From assembly GCF_016598775.1 (NCBI RefSeq), contig NZ_CP066802.1, positions 1,860,001 to 1,924,000 on the forward strand: a stretch of 64,000 bases of DNA. Direction: 5' to 3'. The position numbers and the translations under genes were made by a program. Position 1 is the stretch's first letter. The number at the start of each line of letters is the position of its first letter. This DNA comes from Actinomyces weissii. GTDB taxonomy: Bacteria > Actinomycetota > Actinomycetes > Actinomycetales > Actinomycetaceae. Positions 52,787 through 61,900 of this stretch are shown piece after piece. The notes under the pieces are model-generated. The model was not told where the DNA came from. It saw only the letters and a program-made list of their open reading frames with translations, and did not search any database.

Positions 52787-54865
52787 TCACTTGCAGTCGG
52801 AGGACAACTCTACGGCACCCCGGTCCCGCAGCCACTGACCGGGCTCGATGGCAGAGCCGTCCTCCCAGTCGTCGGCGGTGCGGATCTCAAAGTGCAGGTG
52901 GGCGCCGGTGGACTGCCCGGAGGAGCCCACACCAGCGATCAGGTCACCGGCCTTGACCTCCTGCCCCTCGGACACGTAGATCCCGTCCTGGTACATGTGC
53001 AGGTAGCGGGAGTACCAGACCTTGCCGTCGACGTTGTGCTGGATCGTGATGGTTCCCATGCCCGCGACCATGCGCGCGGTGGTGACCTTGCCGTCAGCCA
53101 CCGAGTAGATGGGGGTACCCACGGAGGCCGCCCAGTCCTGCCCGGCGTGCAGGCGCATGTAACCCAGGGTCGGGTGGACGCGGTAGCCGAAGGGCGAGGA
53201 GACCACGTAGCTGCCAGCAATCATGGGCATGTACACGTCCGGCGGCTGCACGAAGGCGGCCGCCTCCCCGGAGGCGCCCATCTTGACGGCACAGCTCTGT
53301 GAGGAGTTGGCGTAGGCCTCCTTGATCCGCGCCAGGGTGGCGGCGTCAGGGACGTTGTTCAGGGCCGCGTTGGAGGAGGTGTCCACGTCGGCGTCGGAGC
53401 CCAGGATCGGGGCCGCCAGGGACGAGCCGGTGGCCTGCTGGGAGGCCTGGGCGGAGAAGGCATGTCCGGTACGGGGCGCGGCAAAGCTGGTGATGTCAGG
53501 GACCCGGCCCGTCAAGGGGATGACGATGGTGAGGACCCCCAGCACAGCCAGCACCGAGGCCCGCCCCAAGGTGCCGATCCCGGTGGGGCGGGGCTTGCCT
53601 GCACCAGCCAGTCCCCCCCGGGCCCAGGCACCGCCAGCCCCCAGGCGGGGCCGATAGCTGCGGGGCAGCGAGTCGGCGTCCTCCCCGTCGACCTGGCCGG
53701 GGCCGTCCGGCTCCGGGGCGGCACCGGCTTCAGCCGCCACGGCGGCATCCGGCTCCGACGTCGCCCAGGTGGGACGGGGGCCGACCTTGGCGGCGGCAGC
53801 ACGGGCCGCGGGCCCGGCGGTCAGCTCGTGGGAGTGGATGACGGTGGTGGTGGCGTCCTGGTCCTCGGCTGCCGCGGGGATGTGGGTGACGAAGCGGGAA
53901 GCGGTCTGCGCGGAGACGGTGTTCGGCTTGCGCACCAGACGGCGGGCCACGGACTGGGCCCGACCACGTCGCCTCCCCGCGGGTTGGCCGGCCTCCTGCG
54001 CCGCCAACCGGGGATCAGCCTGCGCCTCTACAGCCGAGGCAGCAGCCTGTGCCCCTCCGACCGGGGTGGCCGACGGACCGGGGACGGTAACAGTCGTCTG
54101 GCTGCTACCGAAAGCCGGTTGTGAGTCGGATCCCGTCCGGGCCTTGGAGCGGCTCCGCCTGGATACAGAGCCAGCCTGGGCGGAGCCGGTCCGGGCTGAG
54201 GCTCCGGCCTCTCCCCGGGCGCTGCCAGCCTGGGCCACGCTGCTGTGGTTCTCCTGGGCAGTCCCGGTGCCGCGACCACCAGGACGTGTTCCTTTGCCCG
54301 CACCGGCACCGCCCACACTCGTTCCACCTGCTCCGGCGCCACCTGTGTCGGGACCGTCAGCGGTGGTGTCGCCGACAATGCGACCGTCAGCTGAGCCACT
54401 GCTGGCACCAGCAGGACCGCCCGGGCGCGAGTTGGCACCACTCCGGTCGGCCCTGGCGGGCTTGCGCCTCCCAGCCGGGCTCGTGGCGTTGGGCGGGACC
54501 ACAAAGCGACCCACCCCACCGTTCTCAGCCTCCGCCCGGGCAGCAGCCTCCTGCGCCGCGGCTGCGGCGGCCTCCTGCTCAAGCTCCTTGGCGGCGGCGG
54601 CAGCGCCTGCCCGGGCGATGGCGGCAGTGCTGCGGTTGGCGGTGGTGGCGTCCGCCGTCGTGTCCTCAGAGGTGGCGTCCAGGGTAGCGTCATCGGCACG
54701 CTCAAGACCGGGTGCTACGAGGTCCCCCTGCCGTGAGCGCATCTCGGAGCGGCGTCGTGCGGCTGCGGCCAGCGCCTCTGCCTCCGCCTCCTGGCGGAGC
54801 GCAGCCTGGGCGGCGGCTCTCTCAGCTTCACGGCGCTGGCGCCGGGTCATGGGCTTGTCTGACAC
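52787..54865 (-). CDS. M23-family (LytM) metallopeptidase with long cytoplasmic tail
   Basis: 692 aa. The first ~440 residues are an acidic/Ala-rich, disordered cytoplasmic part, then one membrane helix (RASVLAVLGVLTIVIPLTG) and a C-terminal M23 domain. Catalytic residues are intact: HPTLGYMRLHAGQDW (H and D) and HLHFEIR (HxH). It should cleave peptidoglycan cross-bridges outside the membrane. GTG start 54865. Upstream of GDPD on the same strand. Confidence 0.9.
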   Translation of the reverse strand: MSDKPMTRRQRREAERAAAQAALRQEAEAEALAAAARRRSEMRSRQGDLVAPGLERADDATLDATSEDTTADATTANRSTAAIARAGAAAAAKELEQEAAAAAAQEAAARAEAENGGVGRFVVPPNATSPAGRRKPARADRSGANSRPGGPAGASSGSADGRIVGDTTADGPDTGGAGAGGTSVGGAGAGKGTRPGGRGTGTAQENHSSVAQAGSARGEAGASARTGSAQAGSVSRRSRSKARTGSDSQPAFGSSQTTVTVPGPSATPVGGAQAAASAVEAQADPRLAAQEAGQPAGRRRGRAQSVARRLVRKPNTVSAQTASRFVTHIPAAAEDQDATTTVIHSHELTAGPAARAAAAKVGPRPTWATSEPDAAVAAEAGAAPEPDGPGQVDGEDADSLPRSYRPRLGAGGAWARGGLAGAGKPRPTGIGTLGRASVLAVLGVLTIVIPLTGRVPDITSFAAPRTGHAFSAQASQQATGSSLAAPILGSDADVDTSSNAALNNVPDAATLARIKEAYANSSQSCAVKMGASGEAAAFVQPPDVYMPMIAGSYVVSSPFGYRVHPTLGYMRLHAGQDWAASVGTPIYSVADGKVTTARMVAGMGTITIQHNVDGKVWYSRYLHMYQDGIYVSEGQEVKAGDLIAGVGSSGQSTGAHLHFEIRTADDWEDGSAIEPGQWLRDRGAVELSSDCK

Positions 54866-55032
54866 GCTGCGGACTCTCCCAGGTCAAGGGTCACAGTAAC
54901 GGCAGGGCCCGGTGGGGCCCAATGGGCTTTGACATTAGTTAGTGAGACAGGGGCGTACCAGGACCTCGGTCACATTGACCACAGTCACGCCCAGGTTTCA
55001 CAACTGTCACACAATAGGCTCTCAGTCTTTTC

Positions 55033-56094
55033 CTAGACAAGGTCTCGGCGCTGGTGCTCCTCACGCTGCATCGCGTCATGGACCTCCCCAACCAGCTCCT
55101 CAATGATGTCCTCCAGGAACACCACCCCCAGCAGCCTACCTGCCTGGTCCTCTACCCGCCCGAGATGGGCACCGCTGCGCTGCATGGCCAGCAGGACCTC
55201 CTCCACCTCGTCGTCGGGGCGTACACACACCATCTGCCGGAGCAGCCCGCCAGGGACCGGGGCGTGGCGCTGTTCGGCGTCGGCGTAAAGCACGTCCTTG
55301 AGGTGCAGGTAGCCCACCACCTCCCCGTCAGCCTTTACCGTGGGGAAGCGAGAGAATCCAGTAGTGGCCACCGCGTGCTCGACGTCGGCAGGCGTGGTAT
55401 CCACCGGGAGGGAAACCAGGTCCTTTACCGGCACCATCACGCTGCCAGCGGCCTCCTCCGAGAACTCCAGGGCGGTGCTCAGCAGGCCGGTCTCGTCCTC
55501 CAGCACGCCTTCGGCGGTGGAGCGCTCCACGATCGCGGCCACCTCCGCGGCATTGAAGGCTGCCGGGATCTCGTCACGCGGCTCCACGCCGCACAGGCGC
55601 AGCACCCCGTTGGCCAGGCCGTTCATCCCACTGACCACCGGCCCCAGCAGGCGCGCCAGAGCCACCAGGGGCGGGGCCAGCCAGCGCACGGCGGTCTCCG
55701 GGGAGGTGATGGAGATGTTCTTGGGGACCATCTCCCCGGCCACCACGTGCACAAAGACCACCAGCACCAGGGCCACCACCACCGCGACCCCGTGGGACGC
55801 AGCCGCCTCCAGACCCACGACGGCCAGGGCGGGCTGCAGCAGGTGGGCGATGGCAGGCTCAGCCACCATGCCCAGCCCGGTGGAGCACACGGTCACGCCC
55901 AGCTGGGCGGTGGCGAGCATCGCGGAGACGTGCCGCAAGGCCCACAAGGCGGTCTGGGCACGCTTGTCCCCAGCCTCGGCCAGGGGCTCCAGCTGGGCGC
56001 GGCGGGCGGAGGTGACGGCGAACTCCGCCCCCACGAAGAAGGCGTTGCCCAGCAGCAGCACCAGGGCGGTCAGGAGGGCCAGCGGGGTGCTCAC
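55033..56094 (-). CDS. CNNM-domain/CBS transporter, hemolysin-type (UPF0053), second of pair
   Basis: 353 aa. An N-terminal CNNM (DUF21) membrane domain with four helices (LLTALVLLLGNAFFVGAEFAVTSARRAQL) and two CBS motifs (~205-325). This family is linked to magnesium or sodium-coupled cation transport (CorC/YhdP). GTG 56094 overlaps the stop of the upstream paralogue. It lacks the C-terminal CorC_HlyC domain. Confidence 0.9.
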   Translation of the reverse strand: MSTPLALLTALVLLLGNAFFVGAEFAVTSARRAQLEPLAEAGDKRAQTALWALRHVSAMLATAQLGVTVCSTGLGMVAEPAIAHLLQPALAVVGLEAAASHGVAVVVALVLVVFVHVVAGEMVPKNISITSPETAVRWLAPPLVALARLLGPVVSGMNGLANGVLRLCGVEPRDEIPAAFNAAEVAAIVERSTAEGVLEDETGLLSTALEFSEEAAGSVMVPVKDLVSLPVDTTPADVEHAVATTGFSRFPTVKADGEVVGYLHLKDVLYADAEQRHAPVPGGLLRQMVCVRPDDEVEEVLLAMQRSGAHLGRVEDQAGRLLGVVFLEDIIEELVGEVHDAMQREEHQRRDLV

Positions 56095-57419
56095 CGGGCC
56101 TCCTCCTGCGGGTCAGGCAGGGCGGACAGGCGCAGGCGGATGACGCGCCGCCCGTCCATGGCCTCCACGCGCAGCCGCACCTGGGCCACGTCCACCTGGT
56201 CACCCACCTGGGGGATGCGCCCCAGCTCGTTCATGACCAGCCCGGCCAGGGTCTCGTAGGGGCCGTCGTCGGGGACGTGCAGCTGGGCACGGCTGGCGAT
56301 CTCGTCCGGACGGGTCCAGCCCGGGACCAGCCAGTCGCCGTCAGCCCCAGGCTGGGCGGCGGCCCGGCGGCGGTCGTGCTCGTCAGACACCTCCCCCACG
56401 ATCTCCTCCACAGCGTCCTCCAGGGTCACCACCCCGGCGGTGCCCCCGTACTCGTCGACGACGACCGCCATCTGGCTGCCGGTCACGCGCAGCTCGAGCA
56501 GGAGGCTGGCCAGGGGCATGGTCTCGGGCACGCGCGGGGCCGGGGTCATCAGCGACGAGGAGGCCACGGGCACCTCACTGCGGCGCTCGTAGGGCACGGC
56601 CACGGCCCGGCGCAGGTGGACGATGCCCAGGACGTCGTCGCTCCCCTCCCCTACCACGGGGAAGCGTGAGTGGCCGGTGGTGCGGGCGGCCTCCACCACG
56701 TCGGCGGCGGTGGCGTCCTCGTCCAGGGTGTGCAGGCGGCCCCGGTCGGTCATGACGTCCACGGCGGTCAGCTCGCCGACGCCGATGGAGCGGGTCAGCA
56801 GGGCGGCGGTGGACAGGTCCAGGGTGCCTTCCTCGGCGCTGTGGCGCACCAGGGAGGCCAGCTCAGAGGCGGAACGGGTGCCGGAGAGCTCCTCGGTGGG
56901 GGTGATGCCGATACGCCGCAGGAACAGGTTGGCGGTGCCGTTGAGCAGCCGGATCACCGGGCTGAGCAGGGTGGTGAAGGCGGTCAGGAAGGGGGCCACC
57001 ACCCCGGCGGCACGCATGGGGTTGGCCAGTGTGGCGTTCTTGGGGATCAGCTCGCCCAGCACCATGGAGAAGGCGTTTACCAGCACCAGGGCGGTCACGA
57101 CGGCGGCCCCGGCGGCCACGGAGCCGGCCAGCCAGCGGGACATGAGGCCGGTCAGGACGTTGGCCAGGGCGGTCTGCATGGTGTAGCCCAGCAGGATGGT
57201 GGTCAGGGTGATGCCCACCTGGGCGCCGGACAGCAGGGTGGACAGGCGGCTGAGGGCCCGGCGAACGGTGGCGGCGCGCCGCTCCCCCTCGGCGGCGCGG
57301 GTCTCCACGGTGGCGGGGTCCAGTGCCACCAGGGAGAACTCTCCGGCCACGAACAGGGCGGTGCCTGCAGTCAGCAGCACCCCCAGGCCGATCATCAGCC
57401 AGTCGTTGAGGCTGCCCAT
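56091..57419 (-). CDS. CNNM/CBS/CorC transporter, hemolysin-type (UPF0053), first of pair
   Basis: 442 aa. CNNM domain (LNDWLMIGLGVLLTAGTALFVAGEFSLVALD), two CBS motifs, VVDEYGGTAGVVTLEDAVEEIVGEVSDEHD and a C-terminal CorC_HlyC domain. Start at ATG 57419 with GGAGG upstream; a longer frame extends through the 60-bp repeats but is not conserved in character. Paired and coupled to the next gene; duplicates of the same family. Confidence 0.92.
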   Translation of the reverse strand: MGSLNDWLMIGLGVLLTAGTALFVAGEFSLVALDPATVETRAAEGERRAATVRRALSRLSTLLSGAQVGITLTTILLGYTMQTALANVLTGLMSRWLAGSVAAGAAVVTALVLVNAFSMVLGELIPKNATLANPMRAAGVVAPFLTAFTTLLSPVIRLLNGTANLFLRRIGITPTEELSGTRSASELASLVRHSAEEGTLDLSTAALLTRSIGVGELTAVDVMTDRGRLHTLDEDATAADVVEAARTTGHSRFPVVGEGSDDVLGIVHLRRAVAVPYERRSEVPVASSSLMTPAPRVPETMPLASLLLELRVTGSQMAVVVDEYGGTAGVVTLEDAVEEIVGEVSDEHDRRRAAAQPGADGDWLVPGWTRPDEIASRAQLHVPDDGPYETLAGLVMNELGRIPQVGDQVDVAQVRLRVEAMDGRRVIRLRLSALPDPQEEAR

Positions 57420-57548
57420 CAACGCTGGCCTCCGAGGTTGGCGGGTGGGCTGGCGTGCCGAGGGGTGGGCGTGGTGGGCGCGGTGGGCGCGCTGGCACGG
57501 TGGGAGCGCGGGGATGGGGACGCGCTGGCGCACCGAGAGCCAGGAGCG

Positions 57549-57757
57549 GCGTCGCGCAGGCCCAGGGGGGCTAGGTTGGAGCCGACGGCCGCAGAACGTA
57601 GGGCTACGGCGTCGCGCAGGCCCAGGGGGGCGAGGTTGGAGCCGACGTCCGCAGAACGTAGGGCTACGGCGTCGCGCAGGCCCAGGGGGGCTAGGTTGGA
57701 GCCGACGGCCGCAGAACGTAGGGCTACGGCGTCGCGCAGAACCAGGGGGGCGACGGC
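57549..57757. repeat. 60-bp tandem repeats upstream of the CNNM operon
   Basis: Three full units and one partial, period 60, each with GGCGTCGCGCAGGCCCAGGG and GCCGCAGAACGTAGGG. The copies differ at few bases (CTAGG/CGAGG, GACGG/GACGT). They lie 130-340 bp upstream of the operon start and in frame could read as Arg/Pro-rich 20-residue repeats, which I do not believe are translated. Confidence 0.93.
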
Positions 57758-57874
57758 CGGTACGGGCGGCTGTAGGGGCGCGGCTGGGTGGGGACTGTCG
57801 CTCTCCTGCAGGGAGGCGGCGGGGCGACGGCGGTTCCGGCGGGCATGTCGACGCATAGTGCCCGCACCGTACCA

Positions 57875-57944
57875 CCGCGAGACCGGGACATATGGCTCGC
57901 GAGACCGGGACATATGGCTCACGAGTTCGGTAAGGATGACCTTA
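57875..57944 (-). repeat. Family A repeat, locus 7, left boundary of island 2
   Basis: Minus strand: leader TAAGG-N4-CCTTA (57931-57944), CCGAACTCGTGAGCCATATG, a second core with GAGCCATATG and a third. A perfect DnaA box (TTATCCACA on the minus strand, 57947-57955) touches the leader. Confidence 0.95.
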
Positions 57945-58809
57945 GTTGTGGATAACTCCAGCGGTCTCGGGGGCTGGCGGCTTCTCGACGACGGCGGGGC
58001 TTGCGGGGCTTGCTGCAGGTGAGACAGGCAGCCCCACCCCTGGTTGCACACATAGCGGAGAGCACCCCAGCGGACGGAGCAGGGTTTTCCGCTGCCATGA
58101 CAGGCAATATCCTGGTACACGCTCCGACCTGTCGGCTTCGCTCACCTGGGCTAGTTGTGCAACGACTACCTCGCTGCACAACTAACGCCGTCCTACTCGT
58201 CATCAGACAGCCAGAAACGTTGAAATCCCAACACCGGCCTGTTTCCAATGTATGCAACCACCCCAGGGAGCCAAAGGGGTAGCCTCTCCTGAGCCTCCGG
58301 GAGGCGTCACAGGGCATGCGTGCCAAGGAACCTGCCGCCACCGGCCCCACCACCGGACACCCCCGCCCCCAAAAGGCGCGCCCCCAGATAGCCCAGCGCC
58401 ATAGCACCAGGCCCCTAGACACCCGTACCCAAGACCCAGGTTCCAGGCTTCGAGCACGCGGCCCCGGACGGGCAGGGACCAAGACGCCACAGGCCAAGCC
58501 CTCACCGCGCGGCGGCGTCCAGGCCCTTGGAGAACTCGCTGCTAGCGCCCTGGCTCAAGGCCGCACCCCCGCAGCCGCCTTAGCAACAGCGTCACTACGC
58601 GCCCCCCACAGGAGCCGGGTCCCGGATCACCAGGTGCGGGGCAGTGGGCGGCTAAAGCACGGATCGGCATATGGGCACGCCCAGGACCACCAGGGTACGG
58701 GTGACGCGGGGCGGCCTCGTCCTCACCCCTCGGCCAGGACACCATCTACAGCCTCCCAAGGAACACCCGAGCCCCCAAGCCCCTCCCACCCTCATAAGCA
58801 CCTCCCCAG
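57945..58809. other. Gene-free island 2, flanked by outward-facing family A arrays
   Basis: About 0.87 kb between the CNNM operon and kgd without a credible gene. Its ends share the 15-mer TATCCACAACTAAGG in inverted orientation (57942-57954 region and 58811-58825). The conserved element copy 2 is inside (58043-58226). The right part (58300-58800) is GC-rich and featureless. Confidence 0.55.
58043..58226 (+). other. Conserved non-coding element, copy 2 (island 2)
   Basis: Contains GTTGCACA (58043), TGTGCAAC (58156) and AAACGTTGAAAT (58215) in the order and spacing of copy 1. A 9-bp stem AGTTGTGCA/TGCACAACT (58153-58161, 58175-58183) corresponds to the 6-bp stem of copy 1; the outer pair is T-A here and A-T there, a compensatory change. 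Confidence 0.6.
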
Positions 58810-58870
58810 CTATCCACAACTAAGGCACCCCTTACCGAACTCGCGGTACATATGTCCCGGTCTCGCGAGA
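58810..58870 (+). repeat. Family A repeat, locus 8, right boundary of island 2
   Basis: CTATCCACA (near-perfect DnaA box), leader TAAGG-N4-CCTTA (58821-58834), then CCGAACTCGCGGTACATATG and one more core ending CTCGCGAGA. It is 115 bp upstream of kgd and points toward it. Confidence 0.95.
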
Positions 58871-58984
58871 ATGAGTCTTTGGTCCCGGATTTGCGCACGC
58901 GGCGGGCGCGTCTTCCGTAAGATGACACAGGACATACCCGGGCAATCAGCCCGCACCGGTTCAGGACTCTCAAGGAGACAAGCC

Positions 58985-61900
58985 GTGACGAGCCAGCGCA
59001 CCTCCGCAACTGACTTCGGAGCCAACGAGTGGATGGTTGAGGAGATGCGAGAGGCCTGGCAGGCTGACCCCGGCGCCGTGCCCACCGCCTGGAGAGAGTT
59101 CTTCGAGCACGACTCCCGCACCCCCGCCGCACCCGCGCCCGCAGCCACGCCGGGCCCCGAGCTGGCGCCCCCGCCCGCAGGCTCCCCCAGCGAGCCCCGT
59201 ACCCCGGACGCCGCCCCCCGCCCCGCGGTCGTCGTACAGGACATGACCCGCTCGGACCTGCCCCCGGCACCGCCGTCGAACGTCGCTCCCCCCACCTCCC
59301 CCTACGCGCAGCGCCAGGCCTCGCGCACCACCCCGGCCGCTGACAGCGCCCAGGACACCGACTCCCGCCTAAAGGGCGCGGCGGCCCGCACCGCCAAGAA
59401 CATGGAGGAGTCGCTGACCATCCCCACCGCCACCTCCGCCCGCGCCGTCCCCGCCAAGGTGCTGATCGAGAACCGCTCGATCATCAACGCCCACCTGGCG
59501 CACACCCGGGGCGGCAAGGTCTCCTTCACGCACCTGATCGGCTGGGCCCTGGTGGAGTCCCTCACCGAGATGCCCGCCATGAACTACTCCTACTCGCTGG
59601 ACGAGACGGGCAGGCCCAGCCTGCACCAGCCCGCCCACGTGGCCTTCGGCCTGGCCGTGGACGTACCCACCGCCAAGGGCGAGCGGCACCTGATGGTCCC
59701 CAGCATCAAGGGCGCCGACCTGCTGGACCTGGCTGGCTTCGTGGACGCCTACGAGGACGTCGTGGCCAGGGCCCGCGCCGGCGCCCTGACGGTGGAGGAC
59801 TTCCGTGGCACCACCGTCACCCTGACCAACCCCGGCATGATCGGCACCCTGCACTCCGTGCCCCGCCTCATGCCCGGCCAGGGACTGATCGTGGGCGTCG
59901 GTTCCATGGCCTACCCGGCCGCCTTCGCCGGGGCCAGTGAGGAGACCCTGGCCCGCACCGGGGTGGGCAAGACCATCACCCTGACCTCCACCTACGACCA
60001 CCGCGTCATCCAGGGAGCGGCCTCCGGAGAGCTGCTGCGCCTGATCGAGCGCAAGCTCCTGGGCCTGGACGGCTTCTGGGAACGGTCCTTCGAGTCCCTG
60101 CGCATCCCCCTGGAGCCGGTCCGCTGGGCCCGGGACACCACCTACGACGCCGAGCTGGAGACCGGCAAGCCCGCCCGGGTGGCCGAGCTGATCCACGCCT
60201 ACCGCCAGCGCGGGCACCTGGCCGCCGACACTGACCCGCTCACCTACCGTCTGCGCCGTCACCCCGACCTGGACCTGAGCAACTACGGACTGAGCCTGTG
60301 GGACCTGGACCGGGTGTTCCCCACCGGCGGCATAGGTGGCACCGAGCGTGCCACCCTGCGCCAGATCCTGGACCGCCTGCGCGACTCCTACTGCCGCACC
60401 GTCGGCGTGGAGTACATGCACATCCAGGACCCGGCCCAGCGCCGCTGGTGGCAGGAGCGGTTGGAGGGCGAGTGGACCCCGGTCAGCTCGGAGAAACGAC
60501 GCCGCATCCTCACCAAGCTGGAGCAGGCCGAGGCATTCGAGACCTTCCTGCAGACCAAGTACCTGGGGCAGAAGCGCTTCAGCCTGGAGGGCGGCGAGTC
60601 CCTGATCGTGCTGCTTGACCGCCTGCTGGACGCCGCCGCCCACGACGGCCTGGACGAGGTGGTGATCGGTATGGCGCACCGGGGTCGCCTCAACGTGCTC
60701 ACCAACATCGCCGGGAAGTCCTACGGGCAGGTCTTCGACGAGTTCGACGGCAACGCCGTCACCGTCGGCCACGGCACCGGGGACGTCAAGTACCACCTGG
60801 GCACCGAGGGCGTGTTCACGGGCACCGACGGCGTGAGCACCCGCGTGTCGCTGGCCGCCAACCCCTCCCACCTGGAGACGGTGGACGGCGTCGTGGAGGG
60901 CATCGTGCGCGCCAAGCAGGACCGGATCGGCCTGGGAGAGAAGGGCTACACGGTCATGCCGGTGCTGGTGCACGGGGACGCCGCCTTCGCCGGGCAGGGT
61001 GTGGTCTACGAGACCCTCAACATGAGCCAGCTGCCCGCCTACCGCACCGGCGGGACCGTGCACGTGGTGGTCAACAACCAGATCGGCTTCACCACCGGGG
61101 CGGCCTCCGCCCGCTCCACCACCTACGCCACCGACCTGGCCAAGGGCCTGCAGGTGCCGATCTTCCACGTCAACGCCGACGACCCGGACACCGTGGCCCG
61201 GGTGGCGGAGCGTGCCTACGAGTACCGGGCCGCGTTCCACAAGGACGTGATAATCGACCTGATCTGCTACCGGCGCCGCGGCCACAACGAGGGTGACGAC
61301 CCGTCCATGACCCAGCCGGTCATGTACCGCCTGATCGACTCCCTGCCCTCCACCCGGGAGGTCTACACGCGGGCGCTGGTGGGCCGCGGTGAGATCACCA
61401 CGGAGGACGCCAAGCAGATCGAGCGCTCCTTCCACGACGAGCTGGAGCGGATCCTGGTGGAGACCCGCGCCTCCCACGCCAACGAGGCCGCCCCCGCCCC
61501 CTCACAGGTCATTGACGCCACCGACCCCACCCAGGTGGGCCGCCAGATCACCACCCTGGACGTGCCCTCCTCCCAGCAGGCCGGTGAGGGCATGATGCTG
61601 GGCTGGACCAGCGCCGTGAGCCGGGACGTGGTGGAGCGCATCGGTGACTCCCAGACCGCCTACCCGGAGGGCTTCACCGTCCACCCCAAGCTCGCCGCCA
61701 TGCTCGCCAGGCGCCAGGCCGCCACCCGTGAGGGGGAGATCGACTGGGGCCTGGGCGAGCTCATCGCCTTCGGCTCGCTGCTGATGGAGGGCGTGCCGGT
61801 GCGGGTGGCTGGTGAGGACGCCCGCCGAGCCACCTTCGCCCAGCGTCACGCGGTCCTGCACGACCACGTCACCGGCGCGGAGTGGACGCCCCTGAGCTTC

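Noticed and set aside
54866..55032. ydaO (c-di-AMP) riboswitch upstream of the M23 peptidase
   Set aside because: Such riboswitches often precede cell-wall hydrolases in actinobacteria, but the 166-bp leader is too short and I see none of the conserved core.
57420..57875. 152-codon upstream extension of the CNNM gene
   Set aside because: It translates the 60-bp repeats into Arg/Pro-rich text and lacks hydrophobic or family features; GGAGG precedes ATG 57419.
58316..58984. 220-codon upstream extension of kgd
   Set aside because: The extension is low-complexity, crosses family A locus 8 and lacks a ribosome-binding site; AAGGAG before GTG 58985 and the Kgd N-terminus decide the start.
59369..61477. 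702-codon frame antisense to kgd
   Set aside because: Shadow frame created by codon bias of kgd; composition is Gly/His/Val-rich without domains.
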